DNA of 64,000 nt from Phytophthora sp. 'mugwort' (Eukaryota; Oomycota; Peronosporomycetes; Peronosporales; Peronosporaceae): NCBI GenBank assembly GCA_033558025.1, contig JAUCEF010000016.1, forward strand, positions 1,922,001 through 1,986,000, given 5' to 3'. Positions 20,836 to 29,841 of this stretch are shown one piece after another. Made by a program: the position numbers and the translations under genes. Positions within the stretch are counted from its first letter, which is position 1. Every line of letters begins with the position of its first letter. The notes below the pieces were generated by a model, which ran no database searches, had not been told where the DNA came from, and saw nothing but the letters and a program-made list of their open reading frames with translations.

Positions 20836-23103
20836 ATGCTACGTGCGCCATGGCTCGGAGCGCTCGTCCTAGTGACGAGCAGCGGGTTGTCAGTCGTCGC
20901 GGATTACTCGACACTGGAAATCTACTCGGACGCCAACTGCGAGTCGATTCCATTGGTCGTGACCCTCGAGTTGACCAGCACGGGCACAAGGTGCACGGCA
21001 ACCGACACGTGCCGCGCCATTGAGATCAGCAACTCGTCGTATTACTATGCGGAACGATGTGCCACCGACCGCTTCGAGTACGCGTCGCAGCTCTTCAGCA
21101 GAGCCAACTATTTGATGATTGACGGCTTCCAGAGCGAAAACTGCGAGTCGTACGCGCGTTCGAACGTCTTCTTGGCTGCTGGTACGTGTCAACTTGCTTC
21201 ATACGTCGGTGCGCGCAGTGAGATCGCGACGCTCTTCAACGATGGCTCAGCGTACATGACGATCTACAATGACTCGGCGTGTGCGACCAAAGCGCGAACG
21301 TTTGACCTCAACTCGTCCATCATTCAACAACATTCCTGCTATCTCGGTTACAATAAATTCTACACGTCCGATCACACTGGTATTCTCAGTGAAAGCTCCA
21401 GTAGTAATGGCTCGAATACGACAACAGTAATGACGACGTCTCATGAGTCCAAAATGAGTGCTGGCGCGCTGTTTGGTATCGTGGTGGCGTGCTTGGCGAT
21501 CGTGATCCTTCCTGCTCTGTTGATTTACTGGAAAATGCGCCGGTCGAAGCGAAAGGAGCAGAAAAACAACCGTGCGGATACGTCCGACGTCGCGCTGGCC
21601 GTCAGTGACAAGCACGAGGATGAGGAGCGGTATGCGCCCGATATGTCTCCCCAGAGTGACCGGAAAAGTACCGTAAGCTCGCACACAGGAGGATCTGGAA
21701 AGGTCTTGCAGCTACGAGTTGATCCGTTGCGCAGTGATGAGCTGGACAGACCTCGCAAGGACGAGCGCAGCCCACGCCGGTGGCGCAGTGCCCGGTTTCG
21801 TGGAGATGCCATCGGCCAGAGCGGTCGCTTGCATACGAATGAGCTACGCACAACTCCAGTGCGAGGGAACCGGCTGCAGCGCCGGGATTTAAGTCAGGAC
21901 CCTATTCACAGTGACCCGGTGCGTAGTGATCGATTGAGAAACGAACGACAACACAAGGAGCGGCAACGTAAGGAGCGACCACGCGGGGATGAACCGCCAG
22001 GTGACCGGAGCGACAAGATCAGGGATCGGATGCCTAGCGACCCTGTACGGAGCGATCGAATGCGTAGTGTCGAGCTGCGTAGCCATCGTACTCCTAGTGA
22101 TCCCGTACGGAGTGACCGTGCTCATACCACCAACCAGCGACCCGATCTCGTGAAACCTCAGCCTGTTCATGCCCAAAGACTGCGTGGCCCAGTCACTGCT
22201 GATAGCGTATGCGAAGACGACGCCATCTTGTCGTCCCGTATCCCTCGTGACAGCGTGTTTGTGCAAGAATTAATCGGTCGTGGTGGCTATGGAGAAGTCT
22301 ACAAAGGAACCTACGACGGTCAAGCCGTGGCCGTGAAAATGCTCTTCCCAGAGACGCGAAAGAGCACACGCCACGTGACGGAATTCCTCACAGAGGTCAA
22401 GATGATGACGGTCATGGATCATCCGCGTGTCGTACAATTTATTGGCGTGTCCTGGAACAACTTGATGGACTTGTGTGTCGTGACAGAATTCATGGCAGGA
22501 GGCGACCTACGCGCGTGGTTAAGTGACCGGGCAGACAACGGAGGCCCTGTCGGCTTTGACTACATGAAAGTCAAGATAGCGACACACGTCGTGCATGCGC
22601 TCGCCTATTTGCACGCGTTGACGCCTTCTGTGATCCATCGCGACTTAAAGTCTCGGAATATTTTACTAAACGAGAACCAAGACGCCAAGCTGGCCGACTT
22701 TGGAGCTTCTCGTGAACGGGTAGATCGTACAATGACTGCCGGCGTCGGCACGTCGCTGTGGATCGCGCCGGAAGTGATGATGGGAGAACGGTATGATGAC
22801 AAGGCTGACATGTTTTCGTTCGGCGTCGTGCTGTCCGAGTTGGACTCGCAGCAGACCCCGTACGCCCACGCAAAGGACAAGAACCCAACTGGGCGCAAGA
22901 TGCCCGAGACGGCCATCCTTCAGTTGGTGGCCATGGGCAAACTACGCGTCGATTTCTCGCCAGGTGCTCTGAAGGGAGTCGTACAGCTTGGGACAGCGTG
23001 TACGGCCATCGACCCGACTGAACGGCCGTCAGCAGCGGAGGCACTGCGGAAGCTCCAGACGATATTGGCACAAGAAGCAAAGAAAGCAGCCAACGCGGTA
23101 TGA
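20836..23103 (+). CDS. Receptor-like TKL protein kinase with Cys-rich ectodomain
   Basis: The 755-residue single-exon protein has a signal peptide (1-22), a Cys-rich ectodomain (about 23-180), a Ser/Thr-rich stalk, one membrane helix (about 210-231, ALFGIVVACLAIVILPALLI) and a basic stop-transfer. A 200-residue arginine-rich juxtamembrane region with repeated SDPVRSDR-like units follows. The kinase domain (about 474-745) has GRGGYGEV (near 481), the VAVKML lysine, HRDLKSRN (near 601), DFGAS (near 621) and APE, so it should be active. TKL kinases of this type are expanded in oomycetes, where ligands are mostly unknown. The ectodomain is homologous in Cys pattern to the proteins at 23336-24184 and 53077-53793. 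The next gene is tail-to-tail, 230 bp away. Confidence 0.85.
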   Translation: MLRAPWLGALVLVTSSGLSVVADYSTLEIYSDANCESIPLVVTLELTSTGTRCTATDTCRAIEISNSSYYYAERCATDRFEYASQLFSRANYLMIDGFQSENCESYARSNVFLAAGTCQLASYVGARSEIATLFNDGSAYMTIYNDSACATKARTFDLNSSIIQQHSCYLGYNKFYTSDHTGILSESSSSNGSNTTTVMTTSHESKMSAGALFGIVVACLAIVILPALLIYWKMRRSKRKEQKNNRADTSDVALAVSDKHEDEERYAPDMSPQSDRKSTVSSHTGGSGKVLQLRVDPLRSDELDRPRKDERSPRRWRSARFRGDAIGQSGRLHTNELRTTPVRGNRLQRRDLSQDPIHSDPVRSDRLRNERQHKERQRKERPRGDEPPGDRSDKIRDRMPSDPVRSDRMRSVELRSHRTPSDPVRSDRAHTTNQRPDLVKPQPVHAQRLRGPVTADSVCEDDAILSSRIPRDSVFVQELIGRGGYGEVYKGTYDGQAVAVKMLFPETRKSTRHVTEFLTEVKMMTVMDHPRVVQFIGVSWNNLMDLCVVTEFMAGGDLRAWLSDRADNGGPVGFDYMKVKIATHVVHALAYLHALTPSVIHRDLKSRNILLNENQDAKLADFGASRERVDRTMTAGVGTSLWIAPEVMMGERYDDKADMFSFGVVLSELDSQQTPYAHAKDKNPTGRKMPETAILQLVAMGKLRVDFSPGALKGVVQLGTACTAIDPTERPSAAEALRKLQTILAQEAKKAANAV

Positions 23104-23335
23104 AATCTATAAGAAGTTAGGACTCTCACGTGTGTGAACTTTGACTCCGCTTCCGCGTTATGAAGGTCGTATGATATCCACGTATGATCTCGGCAGTGGC
23201 GCTTTTTTGACCCGTGAGTCGACGCTGCTGCTACCAACTCTGCCATCTCATGGATAAAATCCAATGTAGTTGTATTCGTATGAGTGATCGTGTCTTGTTG
23301 GGTTAAACTCTCCGTCTTTTTGTCAAATGTGGCGC

Positions 23336-24184
23336 TTATCTTCTCATACCGAGTCGGCGAGCTACGCGTTCTATTCGATCCATGCACAGGACGCACGCAG
23401 CTATACAAAGCATGATGTAAGCTACGAGGATGCCGACAATGGCGCCTGTGTTGATGCCCGTGGAGCTCTCGATTGACACAGTCGCGTTCATCCCAGCCTC
23501 AGATCCGGCTTCGTCACTGATCGAGACGCTGTCTTGATCGCTAGAACTACCGCCAAGAACTGAGCTCGAGCCGGTACTGGATGTCTGAGAACGCGTACGG
23601 ACTGAGACGCTGTCGGAAGTGTCCGATCCAGTCAAATTGCCTCTGTCACTTGTGTAAATCACGCTGTGGTTTTTGTAGCACGAGTGAGTCGATATCATAT
23701 CTCGGTCAGCCTCATAGCCGAGGATTGGAGCGCCAGTACACGAGCTGTCATTGTAGACGCCTAAAGTCGCTGATCCATCTTCGTTCACCGTAGTCACGAC
23801 GTATTTGTCTCCTTGATTATCGTAAATGTGGCATTTTCCTGTTGCTACAAACGCCATGGAATCCATAAAATCTTTGCAATTATCCGTGAACGTCTCGATC
23901 AGAACGTAACTGGAACTAGCGAGCGCGTCAGCCACGTACGTTTGTCGGTCAGTATTCTCGCAGGTTGTAGCGGATGAGTACGTGACGCCATCTGCGATAA
24001 ACAAGCCGCACTCGACAGCTTCGCACTCGATTGAGCCGACAACCGACACGACCAACGGCGTCCCGGAACATTCACTGTCCGAGTAAATGACAGTGCCCAC
24101 AAAGGATTCGACCGGGGTCAAGGGGGCAAAAACAGCAATTACAGCAACGACAAATAGCGCCTTGTGGTGGATCATGAAGAGCAT
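23336..24184 (-). CDS. Kinase-less membrane protein with TKL-receptor-type ectodomain
   Basis: This 282-residue protein has a signal peptide (1-27) and an ectodomain that follows the neighbouring receptor kinase almost motif for motif: VIYSDSECSGTPLVVSV, then CEAVECG, a YVLIETFTDNCKDF block, FVATGKC, EDGSATLGVYNDSSC, and ISTHSCY before YTSD. A Ser/Thr-rich stalk leads to one membrane helix (about 246-268) and a 14-residue basic tail. There is no kinase domain, and the frame closes with a normal stop, so it looks designed or stabilised rather than simply cut. It could be a co-receptor or decoy; that is inference. It lies tail-to-tail with the kinase. An initiator-type promoter sits about 30 bp upstream. 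Confidence 0.8.
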   Translation of the reverse strand: MLFMIHHKALFVVAVIAVFAPLTPVESFVGTVIYSDSECSGTPLVVSVVGSIECEAVECGLFIADGVTYSSATTCENTDRQTYVADALASSSYVLIETFTDNCKDFMDSMAFVATGKCHIYDNQGDKYVVTTVNEDGSATLGVYNDSSCTGAPILGYEADRDMISTHSCYKNHSVIYTSDRGNLTGSDTSDSVSVRTRSQTSSTGSSSVLGGSSSDQDSVSISDEAGSEAGMNATVSIESSTGINTGAIVGILVAYIMLCIAACVLCMDRIERVARRLGMRR

Positions 24185-24205
24185 GACAATGACAGATATC
24201 CACGT

Positions 24206-24219
24206 GGATGCTGAATGAA
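24206..24219 (-). promoter_or_regulatory. Initiator/FPR-like core promoter of the kinase-less ectodomain gene
   Basis: The minus strand reads TTCATTCAGCATCC, close to the oomycete Inr-FPR consensus (GCTCATTYYNCAWTTT). It begins about 35 nt before the ATG at 24184. The expected start is the A of CATT. Confidence 0.5.
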
Positions 24220-24885
24220 AAGTTCGACAATAAGATCGAGAAAGAGGGGGGGGAATACTCCATCGAAAGCGATTCCGTTGATGTGGCCAGGTGAAGAGAG
24301 TTGCTTGGAAAGACTAGAATGAATTGTTGTGTGGATTCGGGATTTGCGGTACTGTTGAGTCGCTAGGGTAAGTAAATTAGTGATGAAGACAAGATTGCTC
24401 TAGACATTAGCCAGCACCAGGGTGGTCCACCCTTGTGTACATATGATGGAGGAATGGATGCCAAAAAGTGGAACGAAGAAAAAGCCACTCCCACGGTACA
24501 TGTACTTCGAAATGGTGTACTGTGCACATGGCTAGTTAACAAACTTACCGTAGTTGAGCTCGATAAGCTTCTAATACTTCATCCTGAAAAACAAAAAACA
24601 TGGTTACCGGAGTATAATGTTTTGAAGGCGATGCATGTAGCCATTCGTTAGAATCTTTGCATCGCATTAACTTGAAAAAACTTAGTGCTCACCATTGCTG
24701 TCACCGAAGCCCTTGCTGCCGCTTGGAGACGTAGATTAAACTTGCGCGCTTCTCCATTTTTGTATGAAAGCAGTGGCAAAGGACAATGGCGGATAGTAAG
24801 CATCTTTGCTCCTTGACTGAAGACTAAGGCCGAATCAAGGGCTACCAATAACGTTAAGGAGGATTTCTGTACTTATTTTGAGTGC
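24220..24885. other. Region upstream of the piggyBac element, no supported gene
   Basis: A 72-residue plus-strand ORF at 24433-24651 (KWNEEKATPTVHVLRNGV) has no recognisable family. It may be an eroded repeat. Otherwise nothing is seen. Confidence 0.4.
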
Positions 24886-24889
24886 TTAA

Positions 24890-24904
24890 CCCCTCAAACG
24901 CGAG
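24890..24904 (+). repeat. Left terminal inverted repeat of piggyBac element
   Basis: CCCCTCAAACGCGAG, preceded directly by TTAA at 24886-24889. It matches the right end in 14 of 15 positions. Confidence 0.85.
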
Positions 24905-26801
24905 CCGTTGTCCGTGCGGCCATCTCCGAAACCCTAGCCGTCTTAACATGAGCCTTGAAACTCGGGGTTCGATACAAACGTCCATACGTTTTGTATCGTG
25001 AACGCGTCAAAGCCGGGGCTCTGCCCTAACCCGCTGGCCTCCGGCTCTCCTTATCTTGTATCTTGGTCAGTATCCTGAACGACTTCTTCATGATAACCTG
25101 CCAAACATGGACCTTTTGCATGTGAAGACGGGACATGTCAATCACCACTGAACCTTTTCCCTCCCATAATCGACAACAGCTGGCAAACAGCAGATCAACC
25201 AATAGAGACCCCAAATTAAAAAGAAGACCAGAACCAGCTGTTTCATTACGGCTATCCTCATCAAAAGCTACGCTTCGTCCCATTCTATTCAACTCGTTTA
25301 TTATTTTTTGCTTTTTTAAGTGAAACTAATGCCTATAAAAATGTTATTAAAAATGCACATGATGTTCCATTAGAAATGGGTATTCCTTTAGGATTCCCCG
25401 CTGGCCGCGCGCGTTTGCGCTGGTGCGGCCCCACAATCGAAGCGCAGTCGCTGCCCCCAGAGCGGTGCGCGCTCTCGCCGTCGCACTCGTGCTTGCCCTC
25501 CTCCTCCGACCCCGAAACGTCGACTTCCGCCGGCGTGCGCGCCCTAATCCGGCGGTTCACGGCCTTGGGCAGCGCGGTTCCGTTGCGCCAGGCCTTGTGC
25601 CACATATCGAAGCAGGACATGTCGACCCCGTCGTGCGCGTGGCGCACCTTTTCGCAGAGGAAGACTCGTGCCGCCTTCGGGTTCTTCGACGAGGTCTTGA
25701 GCTTGCAGCCGCTGCAGTAGACGGATGAGTCGCGCCGCGCGCGTCGTCCGTGCCCTTGAGCATCGAGCAAACCTTGCAAACCCTCGTTCAGCGCTAGCGC
25801 CCTTGGCTGTGTTTGCGTCCCGCCAGTCATCGTTCTGGACCGGAGTGTGCGCGCTCTTCCTCGCTGCAGGCCGTGGCGTCGACTTGGTTAGGGTCCCTTG
25901 GAAGCACTAGCTGTCGCGAACTGCCGCCCAGTCCGCGTCACCGAGCTGACAAAGCTCAAGGTGAAGCTGCTTCAAGAACTTGACGTGCGAGAGCTTGACG
26001 AGGCCGTCTTTGATGCGGCGGCGGTTGGACACGATGAACGCGTTCGTGATGGCCAGGTCAATGAAGCCCAGGAACAATGACTTGTAGTACTTCTTGTACT
26101 TGACGGCCAATTGCAGTGAGTACCTGTCGGAAGCATGTCAGGTCTACGAGTAGAACTCCACAAACATGGACCTTTACGATAGCAGAGCTTACCTTTGCAA
26201 GTGCAGCTGGTCATGAACGTCGATGCCGCCCTGTAGGTCTGGTAATCCTTGATCACCCTTGGACAGGCGACCTCCGCTTGAACGCTAGTCTTCTCCTGGC
26301 GAGCGACACGATCCATCTGCACGCGTCCGCCCGTGAACAGGAAGTGTACGGGACGGTTGTCCCACTAGCACAGCATCGTCATCCCGGGGATCTGCACCGC
26401 CTCCGCCACCGTGAACGCCCCGCGGTCGATGTTGTTAGGCCGCTTCTTCGTCTTGTCGACGATGCTCTTGCACAAGCCGAGCCCGTTCGTCATCACGGTG
26501 CCGATCGAGTAGAAGCCCATGGTGAGCATCCGCATCGACAGCGCGACTGACGTGTAGTAGCGGTCGGTCACGATCAGGCGCATGTCTGGGGAGGCATTGG
26601 CAGACGTGTTGGTGCCGAAGACAGCCCGCAGATTGCGGATCACCGCGGCTGCGCCAGACCTGACGTCGACTTGGTCGTCCGGCTGCATCTTGCCCAGGTA
26701 CACTTTAAACCTGCACGAGACATGATAAGACAGTCAGTAATATGTCTGCTCCACGATAACCAAACTTACGGGCCAACAAAAAAAGGTGGCGTGCCGAAAG
26801 G

Positions 26802-26870
26802 CATGCTTTGCTGCTTTATGAGCGCCTACTGCACCGGATGCAATAGGCGCTCATGGAGCAGCAAAGCATG
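26802..26870. repeat. Inverted duplication (27-bp arms) inside piggyBac transposase
   Basis: Arms 26802-26828 and 26844-26870 are reverse complements at 25 of 27 positions, with a 15-bp loop. The right arm is native coding sequence (MLCCSMSAY). The left arm is its inverted copy and breaks the frame. Confidence 0.85.
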
Positions 26871-27816
26871 AAGAGCTTGTGCCAACTTGTGCGGCTTGTC
26901 TTCATGTAGACTCGCATGCGGTTGAAGCTCGACCGCGAAGGCAGCATCGCCTCGTCGGACGCCATGACAGGTGGCGCGACGTACCCGGACTTCAACCGCG
27001 CCTGGAGCGCGTCGATGACGGGCCGTAGCATCCGCGCGCGGTCTGTTCCGGCCTCGGGCGCGTCGTTCGAGCTGAAGTGCAGGTTGCGGGACAAGTGCAT
27101 GAAGCGGTCCCTGGTCAGGCACTTCCCGAAGCAGCCGCGCGGTATGCCACCTTCGTTCGTTATCTTCCAGTGATTTTCAAGCTTATCCTTGTTTGGGGCG
27201 ATCGCACGAGCGCTTAGCAGCCCGAAGAAGACGCACAGCTCCCTCGCAGTGACGTCCGGGATCGACTGCATCTCGTTTCGGATCGCCTCGACCGTTTTCT
27301 TCTTGTAGCTGAGCCGCTTACGCTCGCGCGCCACTTGCTTCTCGTACTGCCCTTGCGCTCGCTCGTCCAGCTTCTCCTGGAAGTGCTCATTGCTGGCCTC
27401 AGCGATGTCCTCCCACAGGCGTGGCTGGACGAAGTAGAAAAACGCGCAGGACGCGGTCGCCGCCGCATCCAGCGCCCTCGGCGTCGGACCATACGCGCCA
27501 CTGTAAAGTCCGGGGTAATCACTCAGGAGATCACCATCGTCGCGGGCCACATAAGGCTGCTCAAGGTAGTCGTACGGCTCGTGCGTCACCGGCGCCGACC
27601 AGCCGTCGGAGCTCATCGCCTTGAGCACTTCCGTGTAGATCACACAGATGGCGATGCTGCCAACGCCACCGAAGGCAGCGAGCAGCGCTCCATCGAACAG
27701 TGGCTCGGGCGGGGGCGGACCCTCCGTCCATCTCCGGGTCCTCGTCTTGCAGTGGCTGCTCATCGTCCCACGTGTGGTTGCCGTCGTCGTTCTACCCGTC
27801 CGAGTCAAGTATTCCA

Positions 27817-28129
27817 CCTGCAAATAGGGTGGGTCCATGTTAGCATCGATATCGTGTCCACATATCGTGTACATACAGCATACTAACCCGTTGCAGTGTC
27901 GTCTGGACTCTCGTCATCCGACTGCAACGGATCCGTACTCTGAGGCGACTCTTGCTCAGCCCCGCGCTGAAGGCTGCAAATAGCGTGGGTCCATGTTAGC
28001 ATCGATATCGTGTCCACATATCGTGTACATACAGCATACTAACCCGTTGCAGTGTCGTCTGGACTCTCGTCATCCGACTGCAACGGATCCGTACTCTGAG
28101 GCGACTCTTGCTCAGCCCCGCGCTGAAGG
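27817..28129. repeat. 156-bp tandem duplication of an exon-intron unit
   Basis: Two nearly identical direct copies, offset by exactly 156 bp, cover about 27817-27973 and 27974-28129. Each copy on the minus strand contains an acidic exon segment (LQSDDESPDD) followed by a GTTAGTATG donor, a GCTAAC branch site and a TTTGCAG acceptor. The duplication therefore copied a whole splice unit. Confidence 0.85.
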
Positions 28130-29051
28130 AGGGGCGCAAGATTCCGTGGTTGTTGCGCTGCGTTGTCTGCAAATATACGATACCACGACAGAACGATAAA
28201 AACATAGAGTAACATGCACCAGACTCGATACCGCCCGTACCTTCGTCGCTGCTCGATTTCGATCGGCGCCGAGCGGCTTGTCGACTTGCGCTTGGGGCTC
28301 GCGTGCCAGAGCTAGTTGACCGACGGGGTGGCAACTGGCGAGCGGCACTCGGACGTGGTGGGGCGACTTGGACGGCAGGTGGGGTCTGCGCAGCAGGGAT
28401 GGCAGCTGGACGACGCGCAGAGTTTGCCCAGCAGGGGCGGCGCAGCAGGGGCGGCGGCTTGGACTGCGGGCGGGGCTTGCGCAGCTGGAGCAGCGAACGG
28501 CACAGAAGGCGGCGCTGATTTCGCCTGCTCCCGCGCCTTCCGTTGCTTTTCGAGCACAGCTAGCCATTTACACAAGCGGTCAGACAAAGCAAAGCGTTGT
28601 GGATCAGACTGCACTTACCACCGAGGTAGACACGATCGAGGTAGCGCATGAGCTCCTGCCCTCCAACGGAGTAGTCGACGCCGCGCGTGCCCGTCTTCCC
28701 TGGCTTGATGTACGCGAAGTCGCTCGAGAGGCCGTTTGGCTTCGATGACCACCATCCCTCCTTACGGAGCTTCTGCCAGCTCGCGCGGAAACCCATCTGC
28801 GCGGAAGAGGGCGAATCTGAAATGAGGGTCGGATATGTGGACACGCGGCGGTTATCTTCCATAATTCGTGAGTGATCTGCAGGGATCTCCTGGACACGCT
28901 TGCTCTTGTGAGATCTTATAACGATCGAACTCTGTTCCACGCACCTACCCCTTGAAGGGATCGGGTAAAAGCCCAACCCGTTGTCTTTTGAATTTTTGTA
29001 GGACTCTTACAAACATCAAGTCAGTTTTTCTTAACGTGGACGGTCCTGGCT

Positions 29052-29066
29052 CTCGCGTTTGAGGAG
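29052..29066 (-). repeat. Right terminal inverted repeat of piggyBac element
   Basis: On the minus strand this reads CTCCTCAAACGCGAG. On the plus strand it is followed directly by TTAA at 29067-29070. Confidence 0.85.
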
Positions 29067-29170
29067 TTAAAAAAAAACTAAAAGTATTAATATCGATGGT
29101 TCGACCCCGCACACTTCTTATGAAGAAAAAAAAAGGAATCAATACAATCCAGCTGATCCAATATCGTCTT

Positions 29171-29620
29171 CTATTGATGATAGAACGTGTCAGCGCTACG
29201 CCTGCGGACCGCCAGTAGATCGTGTACCAATGTGTAATTAACCGCTGCTTCCAGCATCCACATGATCGAGTCCATGACGTAGTAGTCGAGACGGATAGAT
29301 TTGAGGTCGTCATCGGGCCAATTACCGAGCAGCAATTGGCGCATGTATTGACAAAACGCCACACGGAGCACCGCGAGCATGACGAGAGCGCCTGAGACAG
29401 CGATATAAACCAGTTGTGCGGCTGGGAGCCGGATAAACGGCAGCGAGACGGGTCCACAAGTGGCGCGAAGCAGCAACAACAAGGTTAAAACGAACGAGAA
29501 GGCCGCATCGAGCGACGCGCCCACTGCAAAGCCATAGTTCATTTTCCATGAAGAAAGCTGATGCGTCACGATAACCACCACGTTGAAGAGCAACAATGCG
29601 CAGCGAAATTTCTCTGCCAT
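29171..29620 (-). CDS. Small four-helix membrane protein, unknown function
   Basis: This 149-residue protein has four hydrophobic segments at about residues 6-22, 30-53, 67-91 and 112-133, separated by short loops (DDDLKSIRLDYY before the last) and ending in a basic tail (AVRRRSADTF). No family was recognised. It lies just outside the right end of the piggyBac element and 220 bp from the TKL kinase stop, in the same orientation. The even hydrophobic layout and clean start and stop suggest a real gene. It could be integral to any endomembrane. Orthologue conservation would be decisive. Confidence 0.5.
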   Translation of the reverse strand: MAEKFRCALLLFNVVVIVTHQLSSWKMNYGFAVGASLDAAFSFVLTLLLLLRATCGPVSLPFIRLPAAQLVYIAVSGALVMLAVLRVAFCQYMRQLLLGNWPDDDLKSIRLDYYVMDSIMWMLEAAVNYTLVHDLLAVRRRSADTFYHQ

Positions 29621-29841
29621 TTTTTGCTGGACGAGTCTGTTTTACTCTGTGGGGCAAGATGGCGACCAGCGCATACAAGAAATTCGCAGAAAACCAACAA
29701 GGCCCCCAAAATAGAGCAACCAACAGTCGAAAGCTGATCCTGTTCTTACCGTAATCCAATGTCTAAACGTGTTTTGGTTGCACGATAACAAAAAAAAACT
29801 TCATATCGTTAACGTCTATCTAAGCTAGTGTTTGAGACCCC

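Larger units (their letters stand above)
25340..28976 (-). pseudogene. piggyBac transposase (PGBD/DDE_Tnp_1_7 type), inactivated
   Basis: The N-terminal block at 28810-28620 (WQKLRKEGWWSSKPNGLSSD, then a YIKPG motif) is typical of oomycete piggyBac genes. A proline/alanine-rich linker (28570-28320) and a duplicated acidic exon follow. The core starts at about 27480 (FYFVQPRLWEDIA; CFGKCLTRDRFMHLSRNL). The catalytic Asp motifs are ASDEAMLPSR (about 26955), VTDRYYTS (about 26570) and GGIDVHDQL (about 26225). The C-terminal Cys-rich domain lies at 25730-25600. Damage: an inverted duplication at 26802-26870, TAG in place of the usual Trp codon at about 26370 (LC*WDN), and a one-base loss just before GGIDVHDQL. 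GT-AG introns are visible at about 26773-26713 and 26197-26125. Confidence 0.75.
24890..29066 (-). mobile_element. piggyBac-like DNA transposon with TTAA target sites
   Basis: The left end reads TTAA|CCCCTCAAACGCGAG (TTAA at 24886-24889). The right end on the minus strand reads TTAA|CTCCTCAAACGCGAG (TTAA at 29067-29070). The 15-bp terminal inverted repeats differ at one base and are flanked by the TTAA duplication specific to piggyBac. The 4177-bp element holds a minus-strand transposase gene (about 28976-25340) now broken by a stop, a frameshift and internal duplications. The boundaries are seen directly, and the family follows from both the target site and the protein. Confidence 0.85.

Noticed and set aside
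24433..24651. 72-residue ORF considered as a secreted effector fragment
   Set aside because: No signal peptide and no RxLR or other effector motif.
24961..24985. GGTTCGATAC, a tRNA B-box-like motif
   Set aside because: No cloverleaf, A box or acceptor stem around it; it lies inside the piggyBac element.
29096..29112. GGTTCGACCCC, a tRNA B-box-like motif
   Set aside because: Surrounding sequence is A-rich and gives no tRNA fold.
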